Source: Allium sativum (Eukaryota; Streptophyta; Magnoliopsida; Asparagales; Amaryllidaceae). Taken from it: a stretch of 64,000 nt of DNA. The DNA lies in NCBI GenBank assembly GCA_030737875.1, contig CM060912.1, positions 131,201,993 to 131,265,992 of the forward strand. The letters run 5' to 3'. Shown piece after piece: positions 45,969 to 57,949 of the stretch (the stretch's first letter is position 1; every line of letters starts with the position of its first letter). The translations under genes were made by a program, and so were the position numbers. The notes under the pieces were generated by a model. It saw only the letters and a program-made list of their open reading frames with translations, was not told where the DNA came from and did not search any database.

Positions 45969-46452
45969 GTTTGAGGTTGGGGACAGGGTTTTCCTTAAGG
46001 TATCCCCTTTAAGGAACGTCGCTCGCTTTGGATCTGCATGAAAGCTAGCACCAGGATTTGTAGGACCGTTCCCTATCATCGAGAAGATTGGGAAAATGGC
46101 TTATAGAGTAGATCTGCCCGAAAGATTGGCTGGAATTCACAACGTCTTTCACGTTTCTCATCTCCAGAAATGTCTACATGAATCAGCGGAAGTGGTGGAG
46201 CCAAGCATTCTAGAAGAAGCCGAAGTGGAACGCGAAGCAACTGTGAGGAGAGTTCCAACCCGCATCATAGGAACTGAAGTGAAAAAGCTACGCAACCGCG
46301 AAGTCAAACTCGTTAAAGTTCAGTGGAGCGACGCCGAGGAAGACGCGACTTGGGAAACTGAGGACAGAATACGCGCCGCCTACCCTCTTCTTTTTGAGGG
46401 TACATCTTTGACCTATCTTTTTCTTAAGTTGTGCTTGTATCAATCGTTTTAA
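45969..46452 (+). pseudogene. Integrase C-terminus with chromodomain-like tail, D copy 1
   Basis: Just after the deletion the frame reads EFEVGDRVFLKVSPLRNVARFG, then a TGA at 46039-46041 where copy 2 has GGA. The GPY/F module follows (GPFPIIEKIGKMAYRVDLPE, HNVFHVSHLQKCLH), then a tail with VPTRIIGTEVKKLRNREV, VKVQWSDAEEDATWE and DRIRAAYPLLF, the spacing of aromatic residues expected of a chromodomain-like fold. The catalytic core with its D, D and E residues is absent. The frame ends at 46452. About 530 bp of 3' untranslated sequence follows to the polypurine tract. Confidence 0.9.
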
Positions 46453-46992
46453 GTATATCTCCTCGATATTATCCTTTATCCTTAGGTAGAAACCCCTTTG
46501 GATGTAAACATGTATTTGAAACATGTTATGGTTGATGGCTGCAAGTGGTTGCTAGTGGTTGCTCGTAGATGCATATACACACATAACCTAGGTCTTAGAT
46601 CGGCTCAATCACTTCATACTGCATATGCATATATGTATTCTTATTTGTATATGGTTGTAAAATTGATATGCTATCATATGGTCGTCGCATTTGTATGAAT
46701 AGTTGTGCACTCATGTAGAGTTATGAGTAGGAAAAATTTGCATACATAATGGATTCACGACACTTACATGATTCGCATTAAGGAGGTCAACTGAATCAGT
46801 AGACCGCCTGATTTCTGCATTAGATAAGGACATGTACACACACTATGCATACGATCATGAAGCATTAGAAGTCTTTTAAGGATAGTGGATGCCTGTGTTT
46901 GTTGGTTGAGTATATGGACTGTTGGATGGTAGGGTATACATTCTTCCTAACTTGAAGATTTCGGGGACGAAATCCTTTTAAGTGGGGGAGAA
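46453..46992 (+). other. 3' untranslated region and polypurine tract, D copy 1
   Basis: Non-coding, ending with TTCGGGGACGAAATCCTTTT and then AAGTGGGGGAGAA (46980-46992) directly before LTR2. The tract primes plus-strand DNA synthesis in this family. Small frames here are chance. Confidence 0.9.
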
Positions 46993-47476
46993 TGTAACAC
47001 CCCGTGAATTCTATAACATTAAGCTTCACGAATTAAAGTATAATTAATTATAAATGATGAAATCAAGGGAAATGGGTTACGCCATTGCGTTCATCTCGAA
47101 ATTCTGCTTGAGATAGAGTTCAAGTTTGCGTAAAACGGATATCGTATGAAGAAGATATGGACGAGAGAAGTTGGGCAGAAAAACCGGAAAACGGGTCAGA
47201 ATGCACTGGCGCACTTGTGAAGTGCGCCAGAACAAAGTTGAACTGGCGCACTTGGGAAGTGCGCCAGTACAATTTTGGCCTGGCGCACCTGCCAAGTGCG
47301 CCCAGGTCAGAAAGACCTGCTGGTCAGGCCCTGGCTGGCCTGGTCAGGGTCTGGTCGAATTCTGATGCTTGGCTGAGTCACTAGGGCTTACATGTCTCTT
47401 TCTTATTGGCCTCTCTTGAGATGGATAGTCTGGATTCACCCTAGCTTCATCGACGGCTCAAAACAATTTAAAATTC

Positions 47477-47484
47477 TATAAATA
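47477..47484 (+). promoter_or_regulatory. TATA box of LTR2 (D)
   Basis: TATAAATA in ATTCTATAAATAGAACTC. The same box is at 54943-54950 in LTR3, while LTR1 has TGTAAATA at 40037-40044. Distance to the donor-like site is about 245 bp in LTR2. Confidence 0.8.
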
Positions 47485-48731
47485 GAACTCAAGTCTAACC
47501 CTAAATTCACACAAATAATAGAATACAAAAGCCGTCATGCTGCTAGAGAGGAACTAGGAATGACCGTCAATTAGAAAGCCTAGAGACAAGCCAACAAGCC
47601 TAAGAGACGAATCAAATTAAAAGAAGATCAAAGCTTAATCAAATCATTCAACGCAACTTTGCTACCCAAAGGAGAGCATCTCCAAATCAGAATAACAGAA
47701 ATCAGAAATCAAGAATTCATCACACGTTGTAAGTATAGTGACCTTTCAAAATATGAATAAAAACTGTGATGTGATTCGATGTAAATGAAAATAGAATCGT
47801 ATTGTTATAATCTTTGTGTATTGTGATGGTTTTTATCATGACTTGTGTACTGATGTTTGTGGCATAAATTAATTGATGCAAGCCTATTGAACAATTGTAT
47901 ATGAAAAACAATGGCACTTGCAAGCTTGTGGCAAAAACTAGAAATTTATCCCTTTTTGTATATGTCGATGGCATGGACTATGTATATTCCCTTAGTCTAA
48001 ATTAGAATTTGTGTAAACATGTTATAGACCTTTTATGCCTACATGACCCAAAACCTATGATATCATCCTTATGGTTATTGGCAAGTATAATTAGATCTAT
48101 GTTTGCAAGTATAATTGGACTATGTTTCATAAACTATGTAAGTTCATGTTTATTTGCAAAATATAATTGGTTCTATGTCAAACATCGTTTGGGTTTCATA
48201 AACTATGCAAGTTCATGTTGAAATAGGCTATATGATTAGATGTAAAAATTGTACATTTTGATGAATATATAACATGCTAGTTTTGTGATCGATATTATGC
48301 CAAGTTAACATGTTTAAACACAAGTTTGTATTTGCCTAAACTATGCCATTTCATATGTCACCTACTTAGTCATACCTTGATTCGAATGCAAGTTCACATG
48401 ACCCATGTTATATGTTAGTTGAATCGCCAAATTGCAAGTTCATGCGCCACACACCTTTATGTATTACATGTTCTTGATTTACCCTTTTCCTCACATTTAT
48501 AAAGTTGGGCTGAATTGTGACAAGCCCAACACATGTTATAACGTTGCGAACAAACGGGGGTAATAACGTTGGGTGTAAAATATGAAAATATACGTTGGCA
48601 TGTTTGGCACATGCCAATGATTATGACACATAAGCGGTATGAATTGAAATACCCAAAAATAAAAGATATGACATTTACATGTAGTTGAAAAGTAATAAAA
48701 TATGTAAATTTAAAAAACACAATATGCTTAA

Positions 48732-48928
48732 CCCGAGGTTGGATTGAGTTGTGATGTAAACCTGCCCGGACCCGCCCGGCTGTCCAGTAGTCACAACAAT
48801 ACCTATCCAATGTGGGTGGTTTAGCATTGAGCCCAATAAGAACCCGAGGTTAGACTGAGCTACGGTGTAAACTTGCCCGGAACCGATCGGCACATCCAGT
48901 AACCGTAGCAATACCTGTCTAATGTGAG
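48732..48928 (+). other. LTR hairpin pair, LTR2 of D
   Basis: Same stems as LTR1: TTGGAT/ATCCAA with GTTGTGA/TCACAAC, and TTAGAC/GTCTAA with GCTACGGT/ACCGTAGC, all still perfectly paired. Confidence 0.8.
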
Positions 48929-50038
48929 TGGTCTGGTGCTTCTAAGAGGCTAAGGATAGATGGTAGGGTTAAGCCAACTATAACACTTAACCAAATTCAA
49001 CATGTTAACAAGAATTGATGGGTGGGTTTAGGTAAATACAGACACTTAACCACTTAACATGTTTGACTAGAAAATCCTGGTAATGAGGGACCGTTTCAGC
49101 AGTAACCCAAAGTTAGGTATCAACGGTACCCTGAAACTAGGCAGGGTGGGGCACGATTACTGGGCTGATTGTAAGCGGTCAAACGACGGCGGTGGGTGCA
49201 CAGTGCAGGTCTAACGGGGTGAGGGCGTGCACACACTCCGGAGCAGACAACCAGGGCACTGGGGACACCAGTAGTATAACCTATGTCTTCTAGTTTTATG
49301 TCGGGGCCGCCACCATGGGTCTTGATACACCCCATGGTGGGACCAGCATAGGTATCTACAATTCTTGGGGGCCGTATGACACATGTTAATGCAAGTAGGA
49401 GCCGATCTATTAACAAGAATGGGGATCACTTCACGCTCACCATAGGGTGCCAGTTAGAATAAATTCAAATAGGTGCAGAGATATAGTATGGGTGTGATAG
49501 TACATTCGACACTTCCTTAGCTTGTGACACTTTCCTATTTTCTGTTTACATCCATCATACCCTTTTCTTATTCACATATTGAAGAGTTACTAGATTTACT
49601 CAGGCTTTATGTCTGACCCTATTTTCCTTTCGTCTTCTTTTCTTTCATTCCCCCCCCCCCAGGTCCACAGGGAGGAAACTGCTCAACTCAGTCAGGCTCT
49701 TTATAAGCACCAAGAACGTAGATGTATGATTTGGATCTTTCTTGCTCGGATAATGGCTTTGGATATCACTATGGGGATTTTTGTCACTTTATTTATGTTC
49801 TCATGCTTCTTTAATAATCAAGGCAGTTATGAGGTTGTAATGTTGAAATTTGAGACAATTATGGAAATCTTTATTTGATACACGTATTGATGAAATAAAA
49901 GTTTGTTTGGTTTCCGCTGTTTAAAATATATGTATTTATATCTGTCTTGAGTTCATCTGTGGCTTTTACTAATAAACCTCCACCAAAGTTAAGGCATTCC
50001 CTTTGTGAGTGACCTTAATGGAGGTGGGGTGTTTCACT

Positions 50039-50050
50039 TGGTATCAGAGC
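50039..50050 (+). other. Primer-binding site, internal copy 2 of D
   Basis: TGGTATCAGAGC two bases after the end of LTR2. Confidence 0.95.
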
Positions 50051-50227
50051 GAGGTTTACTAGACAAATAAAAGTTTTTGAATTTTTTTTTTCAAAAAGAA
50101 AGTTTAAAGGAGCATTTTTTTTGAAAAAAAAAGTGTTATATTAATAAAAAGACAAAATCCCCCAAAGCCATATGCTCTATCTATCCTTCTCTATCCTTCG
50201 TTTTGAATCTTTCCTTTCTGTTTCAGC

Positions 50228-51180
50228 ATGTCTGGAGACCTTAACCTTCCGGAAAAAGTGTCGATTCCCGGCTGGTTTAGGAGGTACTTAGAAGCAAGGG
50301 CCAATGGCGCGGGCCCAGCAGACAACCCTCCTCCAGTGGCCGCGGTTCCTCCTCCTCCGCCTCCTCTTGGAAATGCCTTCGCAAAAACATGTAGAGACTT
50401 CAAGGCTAGGGGTGGAAAAGACTTTTATGGGACAGAATCTTTTGTTGGAGCAAGAAACTGGTTAAAGGAGACTGAGGATTTGTTTGTCATCTTTGGAGTG
50501 GATGACAGGCAAAAGATACAACTTGCGGTGTGGTTACTTAAGGATGAAGCTTCCTATTGGTGGGAAGTTACTAATGCTCAGAGGACGGTGGAAACATGGG
50601 AAGACTTCAGGACAGGGTTTGAGATGAAATTCCTCTCCCAAGCCGAAAGAAGCATGCAAATGGAAAAGATTCTAACTCTGAAACAGGGAAACATGACAAT
50701 CAGGGAATATGTTAATCAATTTAATCAACTGGCCAGATTTGGGCTGGACTTAGTAAACACCCAACACAAGAAGGCACTTCGCTTCGTCAAGGGTTTGAAT
50801 GAGCCTCTACACAGCCTTGCCATGACCCATGTATCCACGGGTGCGACTTATTAAAGCTTGGTGGACATGGCGTTGCTACACGAGGAAGACCACGGCAAGA
50901 AAGAAACTAAGGGGGAAGAGAAGAAAGAAGGTCTACAAGCAAAGAAAACAGACTTCAAGAAAGGAGGGAAGAACAATAAGCCCCGTGAGAAGAGAAGGTG
51001 CAATTTCTGTAGCATTGTGGGCCATATATCAAAAGACTGCCGAAAAAGGAAGGCGAAGATGGGTGGCTGCTTCCATTGTGGAGAAACTGGACACCAAGCT
51101 AAGGACTGCCCAAAGAAGAAATGGCAAGGACAGAAAACCGGATCCACTTCAGGGGGTCAGGTTCATGCGCTAGTGGCACC
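50228..51180 (+). pseudogene. gag of D, copy 2
   Basis: Starts at the ATG at 50228 (MSGDLNLPEKVSIPGWF). The capsid-like region is in one frame through GVDDRQKIQLAVWLLKDEA, FLSQAERSMQMEKI, YVNQFNQLARFGLDL and HVSTGATY, then TAA at 50852-50854 replaces a GAA codon of copy 1 (G to T). The same frame resumes from 50858 and carries two CCHC knuckles, [14 protein letters not shown] and [14 protein letters not shown], both complete, unlike copy 1. Apart from the one stop, gag is open and continues into protease without a frameshift, showing that this family makes a single gag-pol frame. The end given is the approximate gag-protease border. Confidence 0.92.
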
Positions 51181-52846
51181 TCAGCAGGAACGAGGTAGTA
51201 ATATTTCTGTAGAAAGTGTAGTCTATCTTTATGATCATCCAATTCATACACTTTTTGACTCTGGCGCATCGCACTCTTTTATTTTATCTGCCTTAGTAGA
51301 ATCTCTGCATCTAGACACTAGTATGGTAGAAGATCCCTTAGTAGTTTCAAATCCAATTGGGGGCTCCACTTACTTGTCAATGGTTTGTTTGGGTTTGAAA
51401 ATCTCTATTCTCAGCGTTGAGTTTAGTTGTAATGCCTTTGTTTTGGGCTTCTCGGGATATGGTTTGATCTTAGGCATGGACTGGTTATCCAGTAATAGTG
51501 CCATTCTTGACTGTGAGAAAAGAGTAGTAAGGCTCTTGACTCGGCTTGGTAACACTCTAGAAATTTCTTGTAATCCCTTGAATGCTGTTATACTTAGTTA
51601 TCTAGAGTCGCTTGATGCCTCTGATGAGAATTTGCAATCAGTTAGAGTAGTCCGGGAATATCCGGATGTCTTTGAGCAAGTGAAAGGCTTACCTCCGAGG
51701 CGGGAAATAGACTTCCGCATATACCTTGTGGATAACGCAAAGCCTGTAGCTTTACATGTCAGACACATGGCTCCAAGGGAGAGAAAGGAGCTCAATAAGC
51801 AGGTTAAAGAACTTCTCGAAAAGGGGTTCATTAGACGGAGCATTTCAGAATGGGGTGCTCCAGTGGTGTTCACAAGCAAAGCAGACGGTTCGCTTTGCCT
51901 TTGCGTCGACTATAGGGAGTTAAACAAATTGACCAAGAAAAATAGGCACCCTCTTCCCCGAATCGACGATTTGTTTGATCAGCTTGCAGGTGCGACGGTT
52001 TTCTCCCAACTTGATCTGGCAACTGGGTTCCATCAGCTAAGAGTAGTTGAAGACAGCATTGATAAGACAGCGTTCAGAACCCCAGGCGGTTTCTTCGAGT
52101 GGCTTGTCATGCCTTTCGGCTTGACAAACGCACCCGCTTATTTCGTAGACCTAATGAGCAGGGTGTTCAGAGAATTCCTCAACAAATTTGTGGTTGTCTT
52201 CGTAGATGATATCTTAATCTTCTTAAAGAGTGAGGAAGAACATGCTCAGCATCTAAAAGAAATCATGGATACTCTCCGTGCACATCAACTAAAAGCCAAA
52301 TTCTCCAAGTGTCACTTCTGGAGAAAAGAAGTAAGGTTTCTTGGGCATATAGTGTCCAAAGAAGGGTTGGCTGTGGATCCCGCGAAAGTGGTGGCAGTAC
52401 AAGATTGGAAGACACCAAGAAATGCAACCGAAGTTCGAAGCTTTCTTCGGCTAGCCGGTTTTTATCGAAAGTTTATTAGGGATTTCGCGAAAATCTCAAC
52501 CCAACTCACAAGGCTAACAAAGAAGAATCTGGCGTTCACTTGGGATTTGGACTACGAGTTTGCTTTCCAACGATTAAAAAGGGCTCTCACAACAGCCCCG
52601 GTTCTAACTCTGCCTGATGGAAGCAAAATGTTCACAATATACACGGATGCATGTGGAACAGGACTAGGCGCTGTCCTAATGCAAGAAGGAAGGGTAGTAG
52701 CTTATGGCGGAAGACAATTGAAGGTTCATGAAAAGAACTTCCCAACCCAGATCTTGAGTTGGCCGCCATTGTCTTTGCACTTAAGTCTTGGCGCCATTAT
52801 CTCCTTGGTGAGAAGTTTGAATTATACACTGACCATAAATCGTTGA
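50858..52846 (+). pseudogene. gag C-terminus, protease, RT and RNase H start of D, copy 2
   Basis: A 662-residue open frame, the longest in the window. After the zinc knuckles (residues about 45-85) comes the protease with an intact FDSGASHSF near residue 135, then the [22 protein letters not shown] (residues about 325-345), [51 protein letters not shown] (near residue 450) and the [12 protein letters not shown] motif. RNase H begins with [19 protein letters not shown] near residue 610. A 2-bp loss near 52750 (CCCAGATC against CCCACGATC in copy 1) ends the normal frame at the HDLEL motif; the last residues are out of frame. Protease, RT and FVDD residues all look functional. Confidence 0.93.
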
Positions 52847-53424
52847 AATATCTCTTCTCCTAGAAGGATCTTAACTTGAGGCAGCAAAGATGGATGGAGT
52901 TTCTTACCTCGTATGATTTTGAAATTTCCTATACTCCCGGAAAAGGCAACGTGGTAGCGGACGCGTTGAGCTAAAAGAAACTGACCCTAAGCCCTCTCTT
53001 TGTGGAAAGGCAAAACTTGGAGTATATAGCCAGTTTCAACTTTAGGCCCTCCTCGGATTTTGTACCGGGATTGTTAGCATCTCTCGAAGTACGCCCTACT
53101 CTCTTAGACTCAATAGGGGCAGCACAACGTGAAGACCCTCAGCTTGTTGATGTGATTGATAAACTTATTAGGGGAGAGACTTCTAGTCACCTCAGTAGGT
53201 ACGCCATCGATGATAAGGGTTGGCTGGGACGAGATGGAAGATTATGCGTCCCACAAGCAAGGGAGTTGACAAAGAAGGTTCTTAAGGAAGCGCATCATTC
53301 CAAGATGACTATACACCCTGGCGGTGATAAGATGTACAAGGATATAAAAAGGACTTTCTTTTGGAGCGGCATGAAGCAAGACGTGACAGAAATCCTACGC
53401 CGACAAAAGAAGGACCGACCTTGA
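52847..53424 (+). pseudogene. RNase H end and integrase zinc domain of D, copy 2
   Basis: In the continuing frame the RNase H end is interrupted by TAG at 52861-52863 (CAG in copy 1) and TAA at 52972-52974 (CGA in copy 1). An open stretch from 53002 covers the linker and zinc domain: [14 protein letters not shown] linker, [18 protein letters not shown], then KQDVTEILRR, after which the sequence jumps to KKDRP and stops. The two cysteines of the zinc domain and the whole catalytic core are missing, with the same junction as copy 1 (about 45950), so the deletion predates the tandem duplication. Confidence 0.9.
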
Positions 53425-53908
53425 GTTTGAGGTTGGGGACAGGGTTTTCCTTAAGGTATCCCCTTTAAGGAACGTCGCTCGCTTTGGATCTGCAGGAAAG
53501 CTAGCACCAAGATTTGTAGGACCATTCCCTATCATCGAGAAGATTGGGAAAATGGCTTATAGAGTAGATCTGCCTGAAAGATTGGCTGGAATTCACAACG
53601 TCTTTCACGTTTCTCATCTCCGGAAATGTCTACATGAATCAGCGGAAGTGGTGGAGCCAATCATTCTAGAAGAAGCCAAAGTGGAACGCGAAGCAACTAT
53701 GAGGAAAGTTCCAACCCGCATCATAGGAACTGAAGTGAAAAAGCTACGCAACCGCGAAGTCAAACTCATTAAAGTTCAGTGGAGCGACGCCGAGGAAGAC
53801 GCGACTTGGGAAACTGAGGACAGAATACGCGCTTCCTACCCTCTTCTTTTTGAGGGTACATCTTTGACCTCTCTTTTTCTTATGTTGTGCTTGTATCTAT
53901 CTTTTTAG
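53425..53908 (+). pseudogene. Integrase C-terminus with chromodomain-like tail, D copy 2
   Basis: Reads DLEFEVGDRVFLKVSPL across the deletion junction in the proper frame, then GPFPIIEKIGKMAYRVDLPE without the stop of copy 1, HNVFHVSHLRKCLH, VPTRIIGTEVKKLRN and VQWSDAEEDATWETEDRIRA. The tail ends at 53908. This part is intact and conserved between copies. If translated after a reinitiation it would be a stand-alone chromatin-binding fragment, but nothing in the sequence shows that it is made. Confidence 0.88.
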
Positions 53909-54458
53909 GTATATCTCCTCGATATTATCATTTATCCTTAGGTAGAAACCCCTTTGGATGTAAACATGTATTTGAAACATGTTATGGTTGATGGCTGCAA
54001 GTGGTTGCAAGTGGTTGCTAGTGGTTGCTCGTGGATGCATATACACACACAACCTAGTTCATAGATCGGCTCAATCACTTCATACTGCATATGCATATAT
54101 GTATTCTTATTTGTATATGGTTGTAAACTTGATATGCTATCATATGGTCATCGCATTTGTATGAATAGTTGTGCACTCATGTAGAGTTATCAGTAGGAAA
54201 AATTTGCATACATAATGGATTCATGACACTTACATGATTCGCATTAAGGAGGTCAACTGAATCAGTAGACCGCCTGATTTCTGCATTAGATAAGGACATG
54301 TACACAAACTATGCATACGATCATGAAGCATTAGAAGTCTTTTAAGGACAGTGGATGTCTTTGTTTGTCGGTTGAGTAGATGGACTGTTGGATGGTAGGA
54401 TATACATTCTTCCTAACTTGAAGATTTCGGGGACGAAATCCTTTTAAGTGGGGGAGAA
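53909..54458 (+). other. 3' untranslated region and polypurine tract, D copy 2
   Basis: Matches 46453-46992 with scattered changes, including an extra GGTTGCAAGT repeat near 54003. Ends AAGTGGGGGAGAA (54446-54458) before LTR3. Confidence 0.9.
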
Positions 54459-57400
54459 TGTAACACCCCGTGAATTCTATAACGTTAAGCTTCACGAATT
54501 AAAGTATAATTAATTATAAATGATGAAATCAAGGGAAATGGGTTACGCCATTGCGTTCGTCTCGAAATTCTTCTTGAGATAGAGTTCAAGTTTGCGTAAA
54601 ACGGATATCGTATGAAGAAGATATGGACGAACGAAGTTGGGTAGAAAAACCGGAAAACGGGTCAGAATGCACTGGCGCACTTGTGAAGTGCGCCAGAACA
54701 AAGTTGAATTGGCGCACTTGGGAAGTGCGCCAGTACAATTTTGGCCTGCCGCACCTGCCAAGCGCGCCCAGGTCAGAAAGACCTGCTGGTCAGGCCCTGG
54801 ATGTCCTGGTCAGGGTCTGGTCGAATTCTGATGATTGGTTGAGTCACTAGGTCTTACATGTCTCTTTCTTATTGGCCTCTCTTGAGATGGATGGTCTGGA
54901 TTCACCCTAGCTTCATCGACGTCTCAAAACAATTTAAAATTCTATAAATAGAACTCAAGTCTAACCCTAAATTCACACAAATAATAGAATACAAAAGCCG
55001 TCATGCTGCTGGAGAGGAACTAGGAATGGCCGTCAATTAGAAAGCCTAGAGACAACCCAACAAGCCTAAGAGACGAATCAAATTAAAAGAAGATCAAAGC
55101 TTAATCAAATCATTCAACGCAACTTTACTACCCAAAGGAGAGCATCTCCAAATCAGAATAACAGAAATCAGAAAACAAGAATTCATCACACGTTGTAAGT
55201 ATAGTGCCTTTCAAAATATGAATAAAAACTGTGATGTGATTCGATGTAAATGAAAATAGAATCGTGTTGGTATAATCTTTGTGTATTGTGATGGTTCTAT
55301 CATGACTTGTGTATTGATGTTTGTGGCATAAATTAATTGATGCAAGCCTATTGAACAATTGTATATGAAAAACAATGGCACTTGCAAGCTTGTGGCAAAA
55401 ACTAGAAATTTATCCCTTTTTGTATATGTCGATGGCATGGACTATGTATATTCCCTTAGTCTAAATTAGAATTTGTGCAAACATGTTATAGACCTTTATG
55501 CCTACATGACCCAAAACCTATGATATCATCCTTATGGTTATTGGCAAGTATAATTAGATCTATGTTTGCAAGCATAATTGGATATATGTTTCATAAACTA
55601 TGTAAGTTCATGTTTATTTGCAAAATATAATTGGTTCTATGTCAAACATCGTTTGGGTTTCATAAACTATGCAAGTTCATGTTGAAATAGGCTATATGAT
55701 TAGATGTAAAAATTGTACATTTTGATGAATATATAACATGCTAGTTTTGTGGTCGATATTATGCCAAATTAACATGTTTAAACTCAAGTTTGTATTTGCC
55801 TAAACTATGTCATTTCATATGTCACCTACTTAGTCCTTGATTCGAATGCAAGTTCACATGACCCATGTTATATGTTAGTTGAATCGCCAAATTGCAAGTT
55901 CATGCGCCACACACCTTTATGTATTACATGTTCTTGATTTCCCCTTTTCCTCACGTTTATAAAGTTGGGCTGAATTGTGACAAGCCCAACACATGTTATA
56001 ACGTTGCGAACAAACGGGGGTAATAACGTTGGGTGTAAAATATGAAATTATACGTTGGCATGTTTGGCACATGCCAATGATTATGACACATAAGCGGTAT
56101 GAATTGAAATACCCAAAAATAAAAGATATGACATTTACATGTAGTTGAAAAGTAATAAAATATGTAAATTTAAAAAACACGATATGCTTAACCCGAGGTT
56201 GGATTGAGTTGTGATGTAAACGTGCCCGGACCCGCCCGACTGTCCAGTAGTCACAACAATACCTATCCAATGTGGGTGGTTAAGCATTGAGCCCAATAAG
56301 GACCCGAGGTTAGACTGAGCTACGATATAAACCTGCTCGGAACCGACCGGCACATCCAGTAACCGTAGCAATACCTGTCTAATGTGAGTGGTTTGGTGCT
56401 CCTAAGAGGCTAAGGACAGATGGTAGGGTTAAGCCAACTATAACACTTAACCAAATTCAACATGTTAACAAGAATTGATGGGTGGGGTTAGGTAAATACA
56501 GACACTTAACCACTTAACATGTTTGACTAGAAAATCCTGGTAACGAGGGACCCGTTTCAGCAGTAACCCAAAGTTAGGTATCAATGGTACCCTGAAACTA
56601 GGCAGGGTGGGGCACGATTACTGGGCTGATTGTAAGCGGTCAAACGACGGCGGTGGGTGCACAGTGCAGGTCTAACGGGGTGCGGGCGTGCACACACTCC
56701 GGAGCAGACAACCAGGGCATTGGGGACACCAGTAGTATAACCTATGTCTTCTAGTTTTGTGTCGAGGCCACCACCATGGGTCTTGATACACCCTATGGTG
56801 GGACCAGCATAGGTATCTACAATTCTTGGAGGTCGTATGACACATGTTAACGCGAGTAGGAGCCGATCTTTTAACAAGAATGGGGATCACTTCACCCTCG
56901 CCATAGGGTGCCAGTTAGAATAAATTCAAATAGGTGCAGAGATATAGTATGGGTGTGATAGTACATTCGACACTTCCTTAGCTTGTGACACTTTCCTATT
57001 TTTAGTTTACATCCATCATACCCTTTTCTTATTCACATATTGAAGAGTTACTAGATTTACTCAGGCTTTATGTCTGACCCTATTTTCCTTTCGTCTTCTT
57101 TTCTTTCGTCCCCCCCCCCCAGGTCCACAGGGAGGAAACAGCTCAACTCAGTCAGGCTCTTTACAAGCACCAAGAACGTAGATGTATGATTTGGATCTTT
57201 CTTGCTCGGATAATGGCTTTGGATATCACTATGGGGATTTTTGTCACTTTATTTATGTTTTCATGCTTATTTAATAATCAAGGTAGTTATGAGGTTGTAA
57301 TGTTGAAAGTATTTTGAGACAATTATGGAAATCTTTGTTTGATACACGTATTGATGAAATAAAAGTTTGTTTGGTTTCCGCTGTTTAAAATATGTGTATT

Positions 57401-57500
57401 TTTATCTGTCTTGAGTTCATCTGTGGCTTTTACTTATAAACCTCCACCAAAGTTAAGGCATTCCCTTTGTGAGTGACCTTAATGGAGGTAGGGTGTTTCA
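54459..57500 (+). repeat. LTR3 of element D (3042 bp)
   Basis: Starts TGTAACACCCCGTG, ends GGTAGGGTGTTTCA, then the CGCTG target duplication. Palindromes 54672-54771, TATA 54943-54950, donor-like site 55195, hairpins 56192-56388 (D2 inner arm weakened by GCTACGAT), acceptor AG 57121-57122 after 11 C. Confidence 0.95.
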
Positions 57501-57505
57501 CGCTG
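57501..57505. other. Target-site duplication of element D, right
   Basis: CGCTG, identical to 39548-39552. Confidence 0.95.
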
Positions 57506-57949
57506 TTTTTCTAAAAATTTGATTTTGACATAACTCAAAATCTATACGACGAAATCCAGATTTTTCTCTTCCATTAAAAAATTATTATTCCAATGGTTCT
57601 AACGATTCTTGTTTCAAAGAATTCCGACTTAAATTGAGTCCTGTATACTCAATTGAAGTTCGGAACGCCAATTTACGAACTGCCGCGCTGTGGCGAGTTC
57701 GTTTTAATTATATTTAATATATAACATTTTAAACTTCGTTCATATATAAATTCTAACTCCATTCTGATATATTTTTAATATATATCAAATCAGTTTCCCA
57801 ATTCAACCTAATATTTTCGATTATCTATAATTGTCGATTTTTCCTTACTCGATAATATATTTATTTATACTTCGATCTTCTATATTTAATTCCAATTCCT
57901 TTTATAAATAAATTATTTATAAAATTCGATATAATCGAATTCTGATTAT

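Larger units (their letters stand above)
46993..50036 (+). repeat. LTR2 of element D, shared (3044 bp)
   Basis: Serves as 3' LTR of copy 1 and 5' LTR of copy 2. TATAAATA is intact at 47477-47484. Palindromes 47206-47305, donor-like site 47729, hairpins 48732-48928, acceptor AG 49661-49662 after 11 C. A private 6-bp loss (GTATTT) near 49847 is absent from LTR1 and LTR3. Confidence 0.95.
39553..57500 (+). mobile_element. Element D: tandem Ty3/gypsy array LTR-internal-LTR-internal-LTR
   Basis: LTR1 39553-42580, internal 1 42581-46992, LTR2 46993-50036, internal 2 50037-54458, LTR3 54459-57500. Each internal region has its own PBS, gag-pol pseudogene and polypurine tract, and the middle LTR is shared. 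The array has a single pair of 5-bp target duplications (CGCTG). This is the expected product of unequal recombination between LTRs of one insertion on sister or homologous chromosomes. The chromodomain-like tail, iMet PBS and AGTGGGGGAGAA tract put it among chromoviruses, probably Tekay/Del-like. Copies have since decayed independently. Confidence 0.95.
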
